A DNA stretch of 64,000 nucleotides, from positions 62,001 through 126,000 of the forward strand of contig NZ_FRBF01000002.1 of NCBI RefSeq assembly GCF_900142545.1. Direction: 5' to 3'. The stretch comes from Fibrobacter sp. UWT2. Lineage in GTDB: Bacteria; Fibrobacterota; Fibrobacteria; Fibrobacterales; Fibrobacteraceae. Below the pieces are notes generated by a model, which saw only the letters and a program-made list of their open reading frames with translations, made no database searches and was not told the DNA's origin. The position numbers and the translations under genes were made by a program. Shown one piece after another: positions 26,492 through 37,400 of this stretch; the first letter of the stretch is position 1; every line of letters starts with the position of its first letter.

Positions 26492-27040
26492 ATGGTTGTT
26501 ATGAAAAGACCTTTAGTTCTTGTCGCCCTTGTTTCTGCTCTTGTACTTGGCTTCTTCAGTTTTGGATTTGCCGAAGGAAAGGTGTTCAACAAGGATTATT
26601 CCGGTATTAAGTCTATTGAAGCTACTATTGAAACTCACGAAGGCAAAATCGTGCTGGCGCTTGATTTCAAGGCGGCTCCGAATACGGTTGCCAATTTTGT
26701 GGATTTGGCGAACAAGGGTTTTTATAACGGTTTGACTTTTCACCGTGTTATTCCGGGCTTCATGATTCAGGGTGGCGACCCCGAAGGCAATGGCTCGGGC
26801 GGTCCCGGCTATACCATCGATGACGAAATCAGTACGTTGAAGCACGAAGCTGGTGTCATTTCGATGGCCAATCGCGGCCCGAACACGAATGGTTCGCAGT
26901 TTTTCATTACGCAGGCCCCGCAACCGCACCTAGATGGAAAGCATACGGTTTTCGGTAAGGTCCTTGAAGGCGAAGATGTGGTTTGCCGCATCGAGGCCAA
27001 TGATAAAATTATTAACATCTCTATCGTGGAAAAGAAGTAA
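26492..27040 (+). CDS. peptidyl-prolyl cis-trans isomerase, cyclophilin type, exported
   Basis: About 182 aa from ATG 26492 (ATG 26501 also possible). A signal peptide ([23 protein letters not shown]) precedes a small bacterial cyclophilin domain: [39 protein letters not shown] and [14 protein letters not shown]. These carry the catalytic Arg of FHRV and the Gln/Phe residues of SQFFIT. It should catalyse prolyl isomerisation in periplasmic protein folding. The next gene starts 4 bases after the stop, so the two form an operon under the promoter at 26439-26467. Confidence 0.93.
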   Translation: MVVMKRPLVLVALVSALVLGFFSFGFAEGKVFNKDYSGIKSIEATIETHEGKIVLALDFKAAPNTVANFVDLANKGFYNGLTFHRVIPGFMIQGGDPEGNGSGGPGYTIDDEISTLKHEAGVISMANRGPNTNGSQFFITQAPQPHLDGKHTVFGKVLEGEDVVCRIEANDKIINISIVEKK

Positions 27041-27043
27041 TCT

Positions 27044-28153
27044 ATGAGTTCTAAAAAAGCACCGTCCAAAGCAGCCAAGGCTCCGGCAAAGAAACCCGCA
27101 GCTAAGCCTGCAAAGAAGACAGCTCCTGCCAAACCCGCAGCCAAGGCTCCTGCAAAGGCAAAGCCCGCTGCCAAGCCTGCAAAGAAGGCTGCCCCGGCAA
27201 AGCCCGCCAAGGCTCCGGCAAAGAAGCCTGCCGCTAAGCCCGCAAAACCGGCCGCCAAGGCTCCGGTTAAGGCAAAGCCCGCTGCTGCTCCGAAGGCAAA
27301 GGACTCTAAGAAACCTGCCGCTAAGCCCGCTGCAAAGCCGGTCGCAAAGCAGGCTCCGAAGGCTGCCGCCAAGCCCGTTGTTAAGGCTGCTCCGAAGGCC
27401 GCTCCGGCAAAGCCCGCTAAGGCTGCTCCGGCTGCCAAGGCTGAACCGAAGGCTGCCAAGCAGGCTCCCAAGGTTGCCGCTAAGCCCGAACCGAAGGCTG
27501 CTAAGAAACCCGCCGAAAAGTCTGTTGCCGTGAAGGCCGAAAAGGTTGAAAAGGTGGCAAAGCCCGCCAAGGTCGAAGCTAAGCCTGTGGAAGTTGCCGA
27601 ACCGGTTGATACTTCGGCCACCGACAACAAACCCTCCAAGAAACCGGGTCCTGACTACGCCTACGCCGTGCTCCTGCAGGGTGTGAAGCGTCTTTCGAAG
27701 ACCATCATGTTCGTGAAGGTCGACGAATCTGAAGACCGTTCCAACAAGAAGAAGATGTCCAGCGATGTCAAGAACCTTGACATGAAGCCGACCTCTGCAA
27801 TCCGCCACAAGTCGTCCCTTGCCGAAGAAACGCAGGAAGAACTGACGGAACGCATCCTTAAGGAACTCGAAGAACAGAACAAGATGTTCGAACGCGAAGC
27901 CGCCACGCAGATGTGCACGCGCTGCAACCGCAACCTCGTGTCTCCGGAATTCTGGGTCGACAAGCACCTCGGCTTCTGCGAAGAATGCGCCGCCATCCTC
28001 AAGCTCGGTCAGTCCAAGGAAGCCCGCAAGGTGGAATACCAGCTCGGTGCCATGGACGGCGACTCCCTGGATGAAGAAGATGACGATATTATCGGACCGG
28101 ACGCAGACGACCTGAAGGAAGCTGAAGAAGATCTCGCCGAAATGGAAGATTAA
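27044..28153 (+). CDS. histone H1-like Lys/Ala/Pro-rich protein with DksA/TraR-type zinc finger
   Basis: 369 aa. Residues 1-205 are low-complexity K/A/P (AKKPAAKPAKKTAPAK-type units), like bacterial histone H1-like proteins. Residues 215-280 have mixed composition with FVKVDESEDRSNKKKM. Residues 285-330 hold a zinc finger C-x2-C-x17-C-x2-C (CTRCNRNLV...GFCEEC), the spacing of DksA. The C-terminus is very acidic (DEEDDDIIGPDADD). DksA-family proteins bind RNA polymerase; the basic tail could bind DNA or RNA. It lacks the family's usual long coiled coil with an acidic tip, so a DksA-like role is not assured. It is co-transcribed with an exported cyclophilin, but has no signal peptide itself. 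Confidence 0.8.
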   Translation: MSSKKAPSKAAKAPAKKPAAKPAKKTAPAKPAAKAPAKAKPAAKPAKKAAPAKPAKAPAKKPAAKPAKPAAKAPVKAKPAAAPKAKDSKKPAAKPAAKPVAKQAPKAAAKPVVKAAPKAAPAKPAKAAPAAKAEPKAAKQAPKVAAKPEPKAAKKPAEKSVAVKAEKVEKVAKPAKVEAKPVEVAEPVDTSATDNKPSKKPGPDYAYAVLLQGVKRLSKTIMFVKVDESEDRSNKKKMSSDVKNLDMKPTSAIRHKSSLAEETQEELTERILKELEEQNKMFEREAATQMCTRCNRNLVSPEFWVDKHLGFCEECAAILKLGQSKEARKVEYQLGAMDGDSLDEEDDDIIGPDADDLKEAEEDLAEMED

Positions 28154-28178
28154 TTCCTTTCGGACAAAGTCAGAAATT

Positions 28179-28218
28179 AAAAATCCGCTCCCGGTTCGAC
28201 CGAGGGCGGATTTCTTTT
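28179..28218. terminator. terminator
   Basis: Outer stem AAATCCGC/GCGGATTT with an inner CGGT-tcg-ACCG stem and a T-rich tail, 26 bases after the zinc-finger gene and upstream of the convergent lexA stop. Confidence 0.75.
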
Positions 28219-28272
28219 ATAAGCGAGTTTTCGAGTGGCAGGCGAGGGCGCCGCGGTTGGCGCGGCCTCTAG

Positions 28273-28923
28273 TTAGTTCACCTTGCGCATGACGCCGATG
28301 AGCTTGCCAGCGATGGAGAAGTGCTTGTCCTTCTTGACAATGATCGGGCGGTAACGCGGGTTGGCCGGACGCAGTTCGATATGGTCTGCGGCAGGGTGGT
28401 AATACTTGACGGTTGCTTCGTTGTCGACCTGGGCCACGATGATTTCGCCACGGTCGGCAGTCTTCTGCTGGCGAGCGAAAATCAAGTCACCGTCGAGAAT
28501 GCCGGCGTTGATCATGGAGTCGCCCTTGACGCGGAGCGCAAAGACATCGGAACGGCAAGCGAGGAAGTCGCGGTCGATGGTGACGGTGCCTTCGAGGTTC
28601 TGCACGGCGAGAATCGGCGTACCGGCAGCGACGCGGCCCACGATAGGAATTTCAATGGTATTTGCCGGTGCTTCCGAAGCTTCAGAATTGCCGCTGTCGA
28701 CCACTTCGATGCCGCGGCTGAGTCTGGGGGAGCGGTTGATATAGCCCTTCTTGATGAGGGCGGCGAGAATGGAACGGACGCCGTTCGTCGAAGAAATCTC
28801 GAAATGGTTGCCGATTTCGCGGACCGTAGGCGGCATGCGATTTTCCTTGGAATACTTCTTGATGTATTCCAGGATCTCTTCTTGACGGGTGGTTAGCTCC
28901 TTGCGTTTGCTGTTGTTTTCCAT
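28273..28923 (-). CDS. lexA: LexA repressor
   Basis: 216 aa from ATG 28923, preceded by GAGG with a 7-base gap; a longer open frame runs through the promoter and is not used. Winged-helix domain: [20 protein letters not shown], then [19 protein letters not shown]. Self-cleavage site Ala100-Gly101 in GRVAAGTPI; catalytic Ser136 in KGDSMINAG and Lys173 in EATVKYY. It represses SOS genes and autocleaves with RecA. The promoter contains a LexA site, so it is autoregulated. Confidence 0.97.
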   Translation of the reverse strand: MENNSKRKELTTRQEEILEYIKKYSKENRMPPTVREIGNHFEISSTNGVRSILAALIKKGYINRSPRLSRGIEVVDSGNSEASEAPANTIEIPIVGRVAAGTPILAVQNLEGTVTIDRDFLACRSDVFALRVKGDSMINAGILDGDLIFARQQKTADRGEIIVAQVDNEATVKYYHPAADHIELRPANPRYRPIIVKKDKHFSIAGKLIGVMRKVN

Positions 28924-28956
28924 GTATAAACCTCGCTTTAATAAATTACATACACA

Positions 28957-28985
28957 AATATAATGCACAATTGGGCAATTGTCAA
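28957..28985 (-). promoter_or_regulatory. lexA promoter with LexA operator in the spacer
   Basis: On the minus strand TTGACA (28985-28980) and TATATT (28962-28957) are 17 bases apart. The spacer contains TGCCCAATTGTGCA (28977-28964), a perfect match to TGCNC-N4-GTGCA, the F. succinogenes LexA motif as I recall it from the literature. Binding would block RNA polymerase directly. Confidence 0.8.
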
Positions 28986-29122
28986 TAGGTTCACTGCACA
29001 AAATTTCATTATTTTACAAGACTCCGTCAAGCTTTTTCGTACAAAAAGCCCTTTCGAACAAAAAAAATTATATATTTTCCCCAAAAAGTCATTTTTCTTT
29101 AATGAAGTTCAGGGGGGCTTTC

Positions 29123-30892
29123 ATGAAAAATACACTTAAATACTTTTTGGGGGTAATTCTCCTATTTTCTGTTTGCGCATGGAGCAAAGCATCTGATATC
29201 CTCATCGTCGTTGACGACGAAATGATAAAAGACAACGAAATCAAGAATGCCATAGACACCTATACAGATGACATTTGGAATACTTATCAAGTAAACGCCA
29301 CTATCGTGTCTTTCAAATCCCAGAAGAATGGCGGGAAAGCCACCGACCTAAAAGAAATACTCGTAAGCAAGAAGGATTCCATTATGGGAGCCATCTTTGT
29401 TGGAGACATTCCGCGAGCTCAATTTGAATTCTACCAGAAAACTCAAGAAGGATTCCGGTACCAGCGCTGGGTAACAGACCTTTACTTCATGGACCTTGAC
29501 GGTGTTTGGAAAGACACTGCTGCCGGAGGCCCCGAAGCCTATGGCGGAAAGTTGTTTGAAACCACCACGACAACATTAAACTTTGATGTACGCGATGGTT
29601 CTCCGATACCAGGGAAAGTACCGGCGGATAGTTTTTCAATTGCATATTCCGGATACATCAAATCTCCAGTCACCGCACTTTGTTCCCTGCAACTTACCAC
29701 GGACAACGACAGGCGCCTTTGGATTAACGATTCCCTGCTCATTGACGCATGGTTCAACAACTGGGACATTCCCTATTACAGCGCTTTTCAATTCAAGAAA
29801 GACAGTCTCTACAAATTCAAACTAAACTATGCAGAGGAATATGGCACCGCTTATCTTACACTAAAATGGAAATGCGGGAATAATGCCTCCTATGAACCAA
29901 TCCCTGATTCCGTTTGGCGTCAAAATGACAAGAGCACACGCGGTCTCAACCAAACCTATTACGGAAATATTTTCATGAAAGATTCGCTCCCAGAGGAAGA
30001 CATAAAGCACCTTTGGATTTCTGGAAAATCCAATGGAGTTTTTGACGGGCACTATTCCAAAAGTGGCGCAGTTTCTGATTCCTTTGAAATATGGGTTTCT
30101 CGAATTGACCCCAACACGGCAGGTTTCTACGGTAACCCAAAAACACTTTTATTGAACTATTTCGAGAAAATCCACAACTACTATCTCGGTTTGTTCAAGA
30201 AAGCTACGCGTAGTGCCATGTTCCTAACTGAGGAAGGAGGCCTAAACAATCCTCTAGACCAGAAATTCGTTGATGGTTTGAGCCTTCTTTATTCCCCAGA
30301 CTCCCTTGATAAGTCCATCGCTGACGGGCAGGAATATCTAGACAACATTAAATCAGACAAGTATGATTGGGCCCTTTACGGTGGGCACGGAGGCCAGACT
30401 GGCCTTGGAAACGGGCTGGATATAACACGAGTGGAAAGAAACATGTGCGTGTCACCGAGATTCTTCCACTTTGCCTGCTGTGGTCCACTTACCTGCTATG
30501 ATTTCTACGGCAACGCCAATAGTGCCTCTGTTGGAAGCGAGCATATCTTTAACACGATTAACGGCGGTTTTGTAAGTATCGGTTCGTCCAAAACCAGTGG
30601 AAGCGACCAAATGGATGGTTTCATGTATTACGCCTTTGAGCACAAATTCATTGGCGAATCGTTCCGGGAATGGGTAAACGAAAGGGTAAAAAGGAACCAG
30701 TACAGTAACAAGGAAGACCTTTACGATTGGTTCTATGGAGAATCGATTATCGGAGATCCGATGCAAAAACTGGCAGTGCCAGAACAAACAACGACTCGCA
30801 TCCATAAAGTCAAAGCACAACGGATGCCACAAAAAAACGGCAAGCTGTACGACCTTTTGGGAAGAATCAAAGGCTTTTTAAACATCCAGTAA
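29123..30892 (+). CDS. secreted caspase/gingipain-like (C25-type) cysteine peptidase with PA14 domain
   Basis: 589 aa from ATG 29123 (GGGGGG Shine-Dalgarno site), with signal peptide MKNTLKYFLGVILLFSVCAWS. Residues 25-130 begin an α/β peptidase fold (DILIVVDDEMIKDNE, then IMGAIFVGDIPRA). A PA14-like β-barrel (about 139-265; CSLQLTTDNDRRLWINDSLL) is inserted. The fold then resumes to a presumed dyad of His422 in YGGHGGQTG and Cys452/Cys453 in HFACCGP, as in clan CD peptidases. PA14 usually binds carbohydrate. The C-terminus (GKLYDLLGRIKGFLNIQ) resembles a type IX secretion sorting tail. The neighbour downstream is a 40-aa peptide gene. The peptidase assignment rests on motif pattern, not on alignment. 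Confidence 0.7.
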   Translation: MKNTLKYFLGVILLFSVCAWSKASDILIVVDDEMIKDNEIKNAIDTYTDDIWNTYQVNATIVSFKSQKNGGKATDLKEILVSKKDSIMGAIFVGDIPRAQFEFYQKTQEGFRYQRWVTDLYFMDLDGVWKDTAAGGPEAYGGKLFETTTTTLNFDVRDGSPIPGKVPADSFSIAYSGYIKSPVTALCSLQLTTDNDRRLWINDSLLIDAWFNNWDIPYYSAFQFKKDSLYKFKLNYAEEYGTAYLTLKWKCGNNASYEPIPDSVWRQNDKSTRGLNQTYYGNIFMKDSLPEEDIKHLWISGKSNGVFDGHYSKSGAVSDSFEIWVSRIDPNTAGFYGNPKTLLLNYFEKIHNYYLGLFKKATRSAMFLTEEGGLNNPLDQKFVDGLSLLYSPDSLDKSIADGQEYLDNIKSDKYDWALYGGHGGQTGLGNGLDITRVERNMCVSPRFFHFACCGPLTCYDFYGNANSASVGSEHIFNTINGGFVSIGSSKTSGSDQMDGFMYYAFEHKFIGESFREWVNERVKRNQYSNKEDLYDWFYGESIIGDPMQKLAVPEQTTTRIHKVKAQRMPQKNGKLYDLLGRIKGFLNIQ

Positions 30893-30909
30893 TCAATACT
30901 GGAGGCCGA

Positions 30910-30938
30910 TTGACGTTTGTGGTGTGATTTTTTATTTT
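30910..30938 (+). promoter_or_regulatory. possible promoter of the 40-aa peptide gene
   Basis: TTGACG (30910-30915) and TATTTT (30933-30938) are 17 bases apart. The predicted start of transcription falls at or next to the ATG at 30945. This would give a leaderless mRNA, which fits the missing Shine-Dalgarno site. Confidence 0.4.
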
Positions 30939-30944
30939 ATTTAT

Positions 30945-31067
30945 ATGGAAGAAAAAAAAGAATACACCGCTCCGAAGATGAACGTATACGAACTGGATTC
31001 ACAAGCTGTTCTTTTACAGCCTACTCAACCGGATGCGGGCGAGATTTCCAATACCGAATTCGATTAA
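30945..31067 (+). CDS. YxAP-family small peptide 1 (40 aa)
   Basis: A 40-codon frame: it starts MEEKKEYTAPKMNVYELD, has LL at 23-24 and ends in NTEFD. It shares with two small frames downstream of the giant CUB gene the ungapped motif KK[ES]YxAPxM[NED]V-x8-LL and an acidic C-terminus; peptide 3 also ends in EFD. No signal peptide. It lies between the cysteine peptidase gene and a strong terminator, with its own possible promoter. Conservation of three frames across unrelated flanks is the evidence that it is translated. It resembles short Y-x-x-P...LL proteins seen in Bacteroidota, whose function I do not know. Confidence 0.75.
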   Translation: MEEKKEYTAPKMNVYELDSQAVLLQPTQPDAGEISNTEFD

Positions 31068-31095
31068 TTAGGTTGTCTAGTTTTTATAGAATTTA

Positions 31096-31130
31096 AAGTC
31101 CCTTGATTTGGTCAAGGGACTTATTTTGTT
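31096..31130 (+). terminator. terminator after peptide 1
   Basis: AAGTCCCTTG-atttggt-CAAGGGACTT followed by ATTTTGTTT. It separates peptide 1 from the giant CUB gene. The rest of 31131-31410 has no supported gene, only the promoter at 31248. Confidence 0.85.
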
Positions 31131-31247
31131 TGGGTTAGGCGGCGATTTTGTTTAATATTTTGCTGATAAAATAATTTTTACGAACGACGTATCTTATTGT
31201 CCTTCATGGACTTCTGTATGTCGTTGTCTTACAAACGTGTTATTTTA

Positions 31248-31276
31248 TTGACAAGAAAAACATATTTTTGTAACTT
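31248..31276 (+). promoter_or_regulatory. promoter of the giant CUB-repeat gene
   Basis: TTGACA (31248-31253) and TAACTT (31271-31276) with a 17-base spacer. It implies a leader of about 130 bases before ATG 31411, which has an AAGGA Shine-Dalgarno site. Confidence 0.45.
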
Positions 31277-31410
31277 TCGCCGCATGTTTGTGATTTTTGT
31301 CACATCTTTTTGGTGGTTAGTTGTCCCTGCGTTACGGGGGAGAACTGGCACTTTTTTTGCAAAAATCGCAATAAAAAACACTCCACACATAAAATTAAAG
31401 AAGGATTAGC

Positions 31411-34400
31411 ATGAAAAAGAATTTTCATGTGTTTTTCGTATTTGCCCTGCTAGCGCTTTTGGCTGCTCCGTCGGCTGCGTATACATACAAGAACATTTAC
31501 CTTTCTAGCAATGGAGAAACTGTCGTTTTGCCTTGCGACGGTACAGCTGATATCTCTGCTTCTGATATTGTGAGGAACTTTGTCATATATGATGATGGTG
31601 GTGCTAGCGGAAACTACAGCAATAACTGTAGGGGAGTTGCTCTAATTACCGCCCCTAAGGGGTATGGAATCAAGGCTTGGGGATGGATGAAGGCGGAATC
31701 CGCAGATTCCCTTCATATTAAGGATGATCGTTACAATACATATATGATTGCAAAATTTAATGGCACAGGGGTAAATTCGCAACGGGATTTTGGTCCGTAT
31801 TACTCGACTTGCGACGGGATGAATATTTCGTTTATTACAGATGGTAGTGTTGTTGGTCCTGGATTTGAACTGCATGTGGAATTTGTGCCTTTGCGTACGG
31901 TTAGTGCAAATTCGGATCAAATATGGCTCTATAGCCCATATAAATGGGGTTATTATATAACTGAGACGTGGGGATTGACGGGGTCGGGTGTGGATGCAAC
32001 TTACTCAGAAGGGATGACGGCTTCGTTTAGTTTCAATCCTAATTATAATGAAGAGCGTGTGTGGGGAGTAAAGTTGAGAAAAAAAGATGGGTCGGGCATC
32101 GTTGGATACCGGAAAAATGAGCGTAATGGTAGGTATGAGTTCGTAATGCCTTCGAGCGATGTTGGAGTTGTAACGAAACTAGATTGGGATAGTGCAGGTT
32201 ATAATATGTTTAATGATGAAAAATCGTTATTCCTGTATGGAACAAGGAAAATCAAGCTTTATGATGAAGGGGGTCCAGAAGATGATTATGCCAGTAGTTT
32301 TGATGGATGGCTAAAATTATCTACGCCCGAAGGTTTTTATTTCCAGGTAACCGGAACGGTTGAAACGGAACCGTCATCTTATGGTGGTTATGATTATTTA
32401 GAGATTTATGATGGGGAGGTGTCAAAGGGAACTTCTGCTACACCGAAATGCAAAGTGTATACACAAGGAAATAAAGCTGGAAAGGTTAATGTTCCCTCTA
32501 ATTGTGTAAGTACTGCTGAATATATGACGATTCATTTCCGTACTGATGGCTCCATTACCGCACCTGGCTTGGATTTGACGGTATCGTCTTTGTATAGAAC
32601 TTATTCTGTTAATGTCAAACAGACTTCAAATGGAAGCATCTCTAGCGATGCGTATTCTAGTCAAAAAGGTTCTAAGGTCACATTGACGGTCAAACCCAAT
32701 AGTGGTTATGTGTTAAAGGGTGTCGAAGTCGTGAATAAAACAACGGGTTTTTCCTATACTTATGGTAGTTATCAATCGAATACAGTGACATTTTCGATGC
32801 CTGCATCTGATGTAGATGTAACTCCGACTTTTGTGAAAGACACTTATAGCATCACGAAGAAATCTGCGACTGGAGGGTCTGTTACGGGACCTATTTCCGC
32901 AAAGGTTGGCTCAACTGTTGCAATGACGACAAGTACTACGAATGGATATCTATACAGTGGTGCTTCTGTTAAGGTAGATGGAAGTAGTGTGAGCGTTTTT
33001 GGCGAAAAGGGCTTTTTGGACGGAAAATTTAGCTTTACGATGCCGATTGGCGATGTGACCGTGACTCCTTCGTTTACCAACGATTGGAGTGCCGAGGGCG
33101 GCCTCTTCATCAATATGACCAAGGCGAAAAATGTTACCGCGGAGATTCCGTCAGGTGTCAAATCCTTCAAGGTTTATGACGATGGTGGCAAGTATGGGGA
33201 TTATGGCCGCAGCAACAGAGACACCCTCGTGCTTTATGTCCCGACAGGCCATGTCCTGCAGTTGTCGGGAAGTATGAATATAAATTCGTCTTCTGACTCT
33301 TTGCTCGTCTATAATGGATCAAGGGCTAACGCCTACAGTCTTCTTGGAACATACAAGGGCTCTATAGAAAATGTCCTGAGCACCAGCAACTACATGACTC
33401 TCGTGTTCCATTCAGGTACCTCCTATTATAAGGGACTTGACCTGACGGTAAAAGTTCTTTCCGTAGTCAACCAGATTACCTACAAGAACAATAATTCCGG
33501 TGGCTCCGTGACGTCGGATGCGCCTACGACAGCAAGGAATGGTTACACAGTCAATTACTCCTATTCCTATAACAGTGGCTACATGGTAAGCGATATAAAG
33601 GCAGTCGATGCCGATGGCAAAAATGTAACGGTTACCGGCGGCTGGTATAATAACAATAAAGCATCCTTCAAGATGCCTCTGTCCGCGGTGACGGTTACCT
33701 CTTCCTACACGAACAACTGGAGTGCCGAGGGCGACCTCTACATCAACATGCCCAAGGCGAGCAAGGTTACCGCGACGATTCCGTCTGGAGTCAAGTCCTT
33801 CAAGGTTTATGACGATGGCGGCAAATCCGAGAGCTATAGCGGCAGCAACAGGGATACCCTCGTGCTTAATGCCCCGGCAGGCTATGTCCTGCAGTTGTCG
33901 GGAACCAAGAAAACAGCTTCATCTAATGACTCTTTGCTCGTCTATAACGGATCAGGGGCTAATGCCAATAGCCTTCTTGAAACATACAAGAGTTATAATG
34001 AACAAACAATAAGCAATGTCGTGAGCACTGGCAGCGCCATGACTCTCGTGTTCCATACAGGATACTCCCGTGATTACGGCCTCAACCTGACGGTTAAAGT
34101 CATTCCCATAGTCCACCAGATTACTTACACGAACAGGAACTCCGGCGGTTCAGTAACTTCGGATGCGCCAAAGACGGGAACGAGAGATGCCTTCGTCAAT
34201 TTCTCCTATTCCTATAATAGTGGCTACCTGGTAAAAGAGATAAAGGCGGTCACTGCAGATGGTGACAGCGTAGCGGTTACCGGCGGCTGGTATAATGAAA
34301 AGAATGCGTCTTTCAAGATGCCTCTGGCTGCGGTGACGGTCACCTCGACCTATACGGATGACTTGACCGACGAGGGCGGTCTCTATATCAACATGCGTAA

Positions 34401-37400
34401 GAGTAGCAGGTTTACCGCAACGATTCCTGAAGGTGTCAAATCCTTCAAGGTTTATGACGATGGCGGCAACTCTGGGAACTATAGCGGCTACAACAGGGAC
34501 ACCCTCGTGCTTAAGGCCCCGGATGGCTACGTCCTGCGATTGTCGGGAAGCAAGAAAACGAATTCGTCTAGTGACTCATTGCTCGTCTATAACGGATCAG
34601 GGGCTAATGCCAATAGCCTTCTTAAAACATACAAGAGTTCATATGAACAAACTATAAGTAACGACCTGAGTAGTGGCAACTACATGACTCTCGTGTTCCA
34701 TTCAGGATACTCCAATTATTACGGCCTTGATTTGACGGTTAAAGTCATTTCTGCAGTCAATCAGATTACCTACACGAACAAGAATTCCGGCGGTTCCGTT
34801 ACATCGGATGCACCAAAGTCGGGAAAGAAAGATTCCATTGTCAGTTTCTCCTATTCCTATAATAGTGGTTATATGGTAAAAGAAATAAAGGCTGTCTCAG
34901 CAGACGGTGACAGCGTAATAGTTACCGGCGGGTGGTATAATGACAAGAAAGCGTCCTTCAAAATGCCTTTGTCTGCAGTGACGGTCACTTCGTCTTATAC
35001 TGATGACTTGAGCGCCGAAGGCGGTCTTTATGTCAATATGCGTAAGACGAGCAAGTTTACCGCGACGATTCCTGAAGGTGTCAATTCGTTCAAGGTTTAT
35101 GACGATGGCGGCAACTCTGGGAACTATAGCGGCAGCAACAGGGACACTCTCGTGCTTAAGGCTCCGGATGGCTACGTCCTGCGATTGTCGGGAAACAAGA
35201 AAACAGCTTCGTCTTATGACTCATTGCTCGTCTATAACGGATCAGGGGCTAATGCCAATAGTCTTCTTAAAACATACAAGAGTTCATATGAACAAACTAT
35301 AGGTAACGACCTGAGCAGTGGTAGCTACATGACTCTCGTGTTCCATTCTGGATCCTCCCGTGATTACGGCCTCAACCTGACGGTTCAAGTCATTTCTGCA
35401 GTCAATCAGATTACCTACACGAACAAGAATTCTGGCGGTTCCGTGACTTCGGGGGCCCCTACGACAGGGAAGGACGGTTCCACAGTCAATTACACCTATT
35501 CCTATGACAGCGGCTACATGGTAAGTGACATCACTGCAGTCGATGCCGATGGCAAAAATGTAACGGTTACTGGCGGCTGGTATAATAACAAGAGAGCGTT
35601 CTTCAAGATGCCTCTGTCTGCGGTGACGATCACCTCGTCCTATACGGATATTTGGAGCGCCGATGGCGGCCTTTACATCAACATGCTCAAGGCTAGTAAG
35701 GTTGTCGCGACGATTCCAAAAGGAGTCGAATCGTTCAAGGTTTATGACGACGGCGGCATTTCCGGGAACTATAGCGGCAACAACAGGGACACTCTCGTGC
35801 TTAAGGCTCCGGATGGCTACGTCCTGCAGTTGACGGGAACCAAAAAAACAGCTTCGTCTTATGACTCATTGCTCGTCTATAACGGATCAGGGACTAATGC
35901 CAATAGTCTTCTTAAAACATACAAGAGTTCATATGAACAAACAATAAGCAATGTCCTGAGCAGTGGCAACTACATGACTCTCGTGTTCCATTCAGGCTCC
36001 TCCCGTGATTACGGCCTCGACCTTAAGGTGACGCTTATACTTGTGGACTATGCCATTCAAGTTAATAGTGCAACAAATGGAAAGGTGTCTGCATCTAAAA
36101 CAACAGAACTCCATTTTGGTGATACGGTTTCTTTGACTGCGTCTGCTAATACTGGGTATATGCTAAAAGACGTTGTTGCCAAAGATTCGGCTGGCAATGC
36201 CGTTAAAGTCACGCAGTATTCGTTTGACGTTTCTGAGTTAATCATGCCGGCAAAGAATTTGGTTGTTACTCCGACATTTACGAATAACTTTACCGCAGCA
36301 GGCGGCTTACATCTCGATATGCGGAGGAATGCGAATGTCAAAGCGAATATTCCTTCTGGAGTTAAGTCGTTAAAGGTCTATGATAACGGCGGCAAGGATG
36401 GTGTTTATGAGGCGAGTAGTAATGACACCTTGACACTCACGGCTCCTGAAGGATACCGAATTAAATTGACGGGTAATGTTAAGACAGAAAAAGGTTGGGA
36501 TTACTTCTACGTCTTTGATGGAGAGAATGCTAGCGCTAATAATTTGTTGACGATTGCTGGCCCGGCAACCTATAATTCTCATGATAAAGATACCAGTCTT
36601 ACGGCGATATATAGCACTGGCAATCATATGACGCTCTGCTTTAAGGCTGATGGAATTTATCAATTCGAAGGCCTTGACCTTACCGTAACGCTCGAAAAGA
36701 TTAATTATACGATTACTCGTAATTCTGTTACTGGTGGAACTGTAAATGGCAAGGATGCCGATACGCTTGGTGCAGTTGTTTACCTTACTGGTTCTCCAAC
36801 AGGCTCCTATCATTTGAGCAATGTGACTGTCGTGGACGAAGGCGGAAACATCATCAAGTCGCCTATTTACTTGTTCGACCGTTCAAAATTTACTATGCCT
36901 GCAAGTAATGTGACAGTGACGCCAACATGGACGGATAACCTTACTGCAGAAGGCGGACTCCATCTTGATCTATTGAAGAACGAAAAAATTAACGAGGATA
37001 TCCCGGCTGGGGTCAAATCCTTCAATTTGTATGATAATGGTGGCGCAGGCGGTAATTATGCAAGTAATAGCAGAGATACTTTGACGCTTAATGCACCTAC
37101 GGGATTCTACCTGGTTGTGACAGGTTCTGTTACATTAGAAAAGGGCTGCGATTCTCTTTACATCTTCGATGGTGTTAATACCTCTGCTGCTCAGCTGTTT
37201 GGCTCAACAAGTGCATCAACGGGTAGTAAAACTGATATTGGAACCATTACCAGTTCTGGCCGTAGCCTCACATTCCGATTCAAGTCGGATGTTTCGAAAG
37301 AGTATTCTGGTCTTAACTTGAAGGTCTCTGTTGAACCGATTACCTACGTTATTGCGATTGCCGATGCTGCAAATGGTCGTGTTTCGAGTAGCGTAAAGAA

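Noticed and set aside
31197-31409. 70-codon frame before the CUB gene
   Set aside because: It overlaps the promoter and leader of the CUB gene and lacks a Shine-Dalgarno site or conserved features.
33091-36040. CRISPR-like or satellite array
   Set aside because: The units are 633-645 bp, coding and in frame; they are duplicated protein modules.
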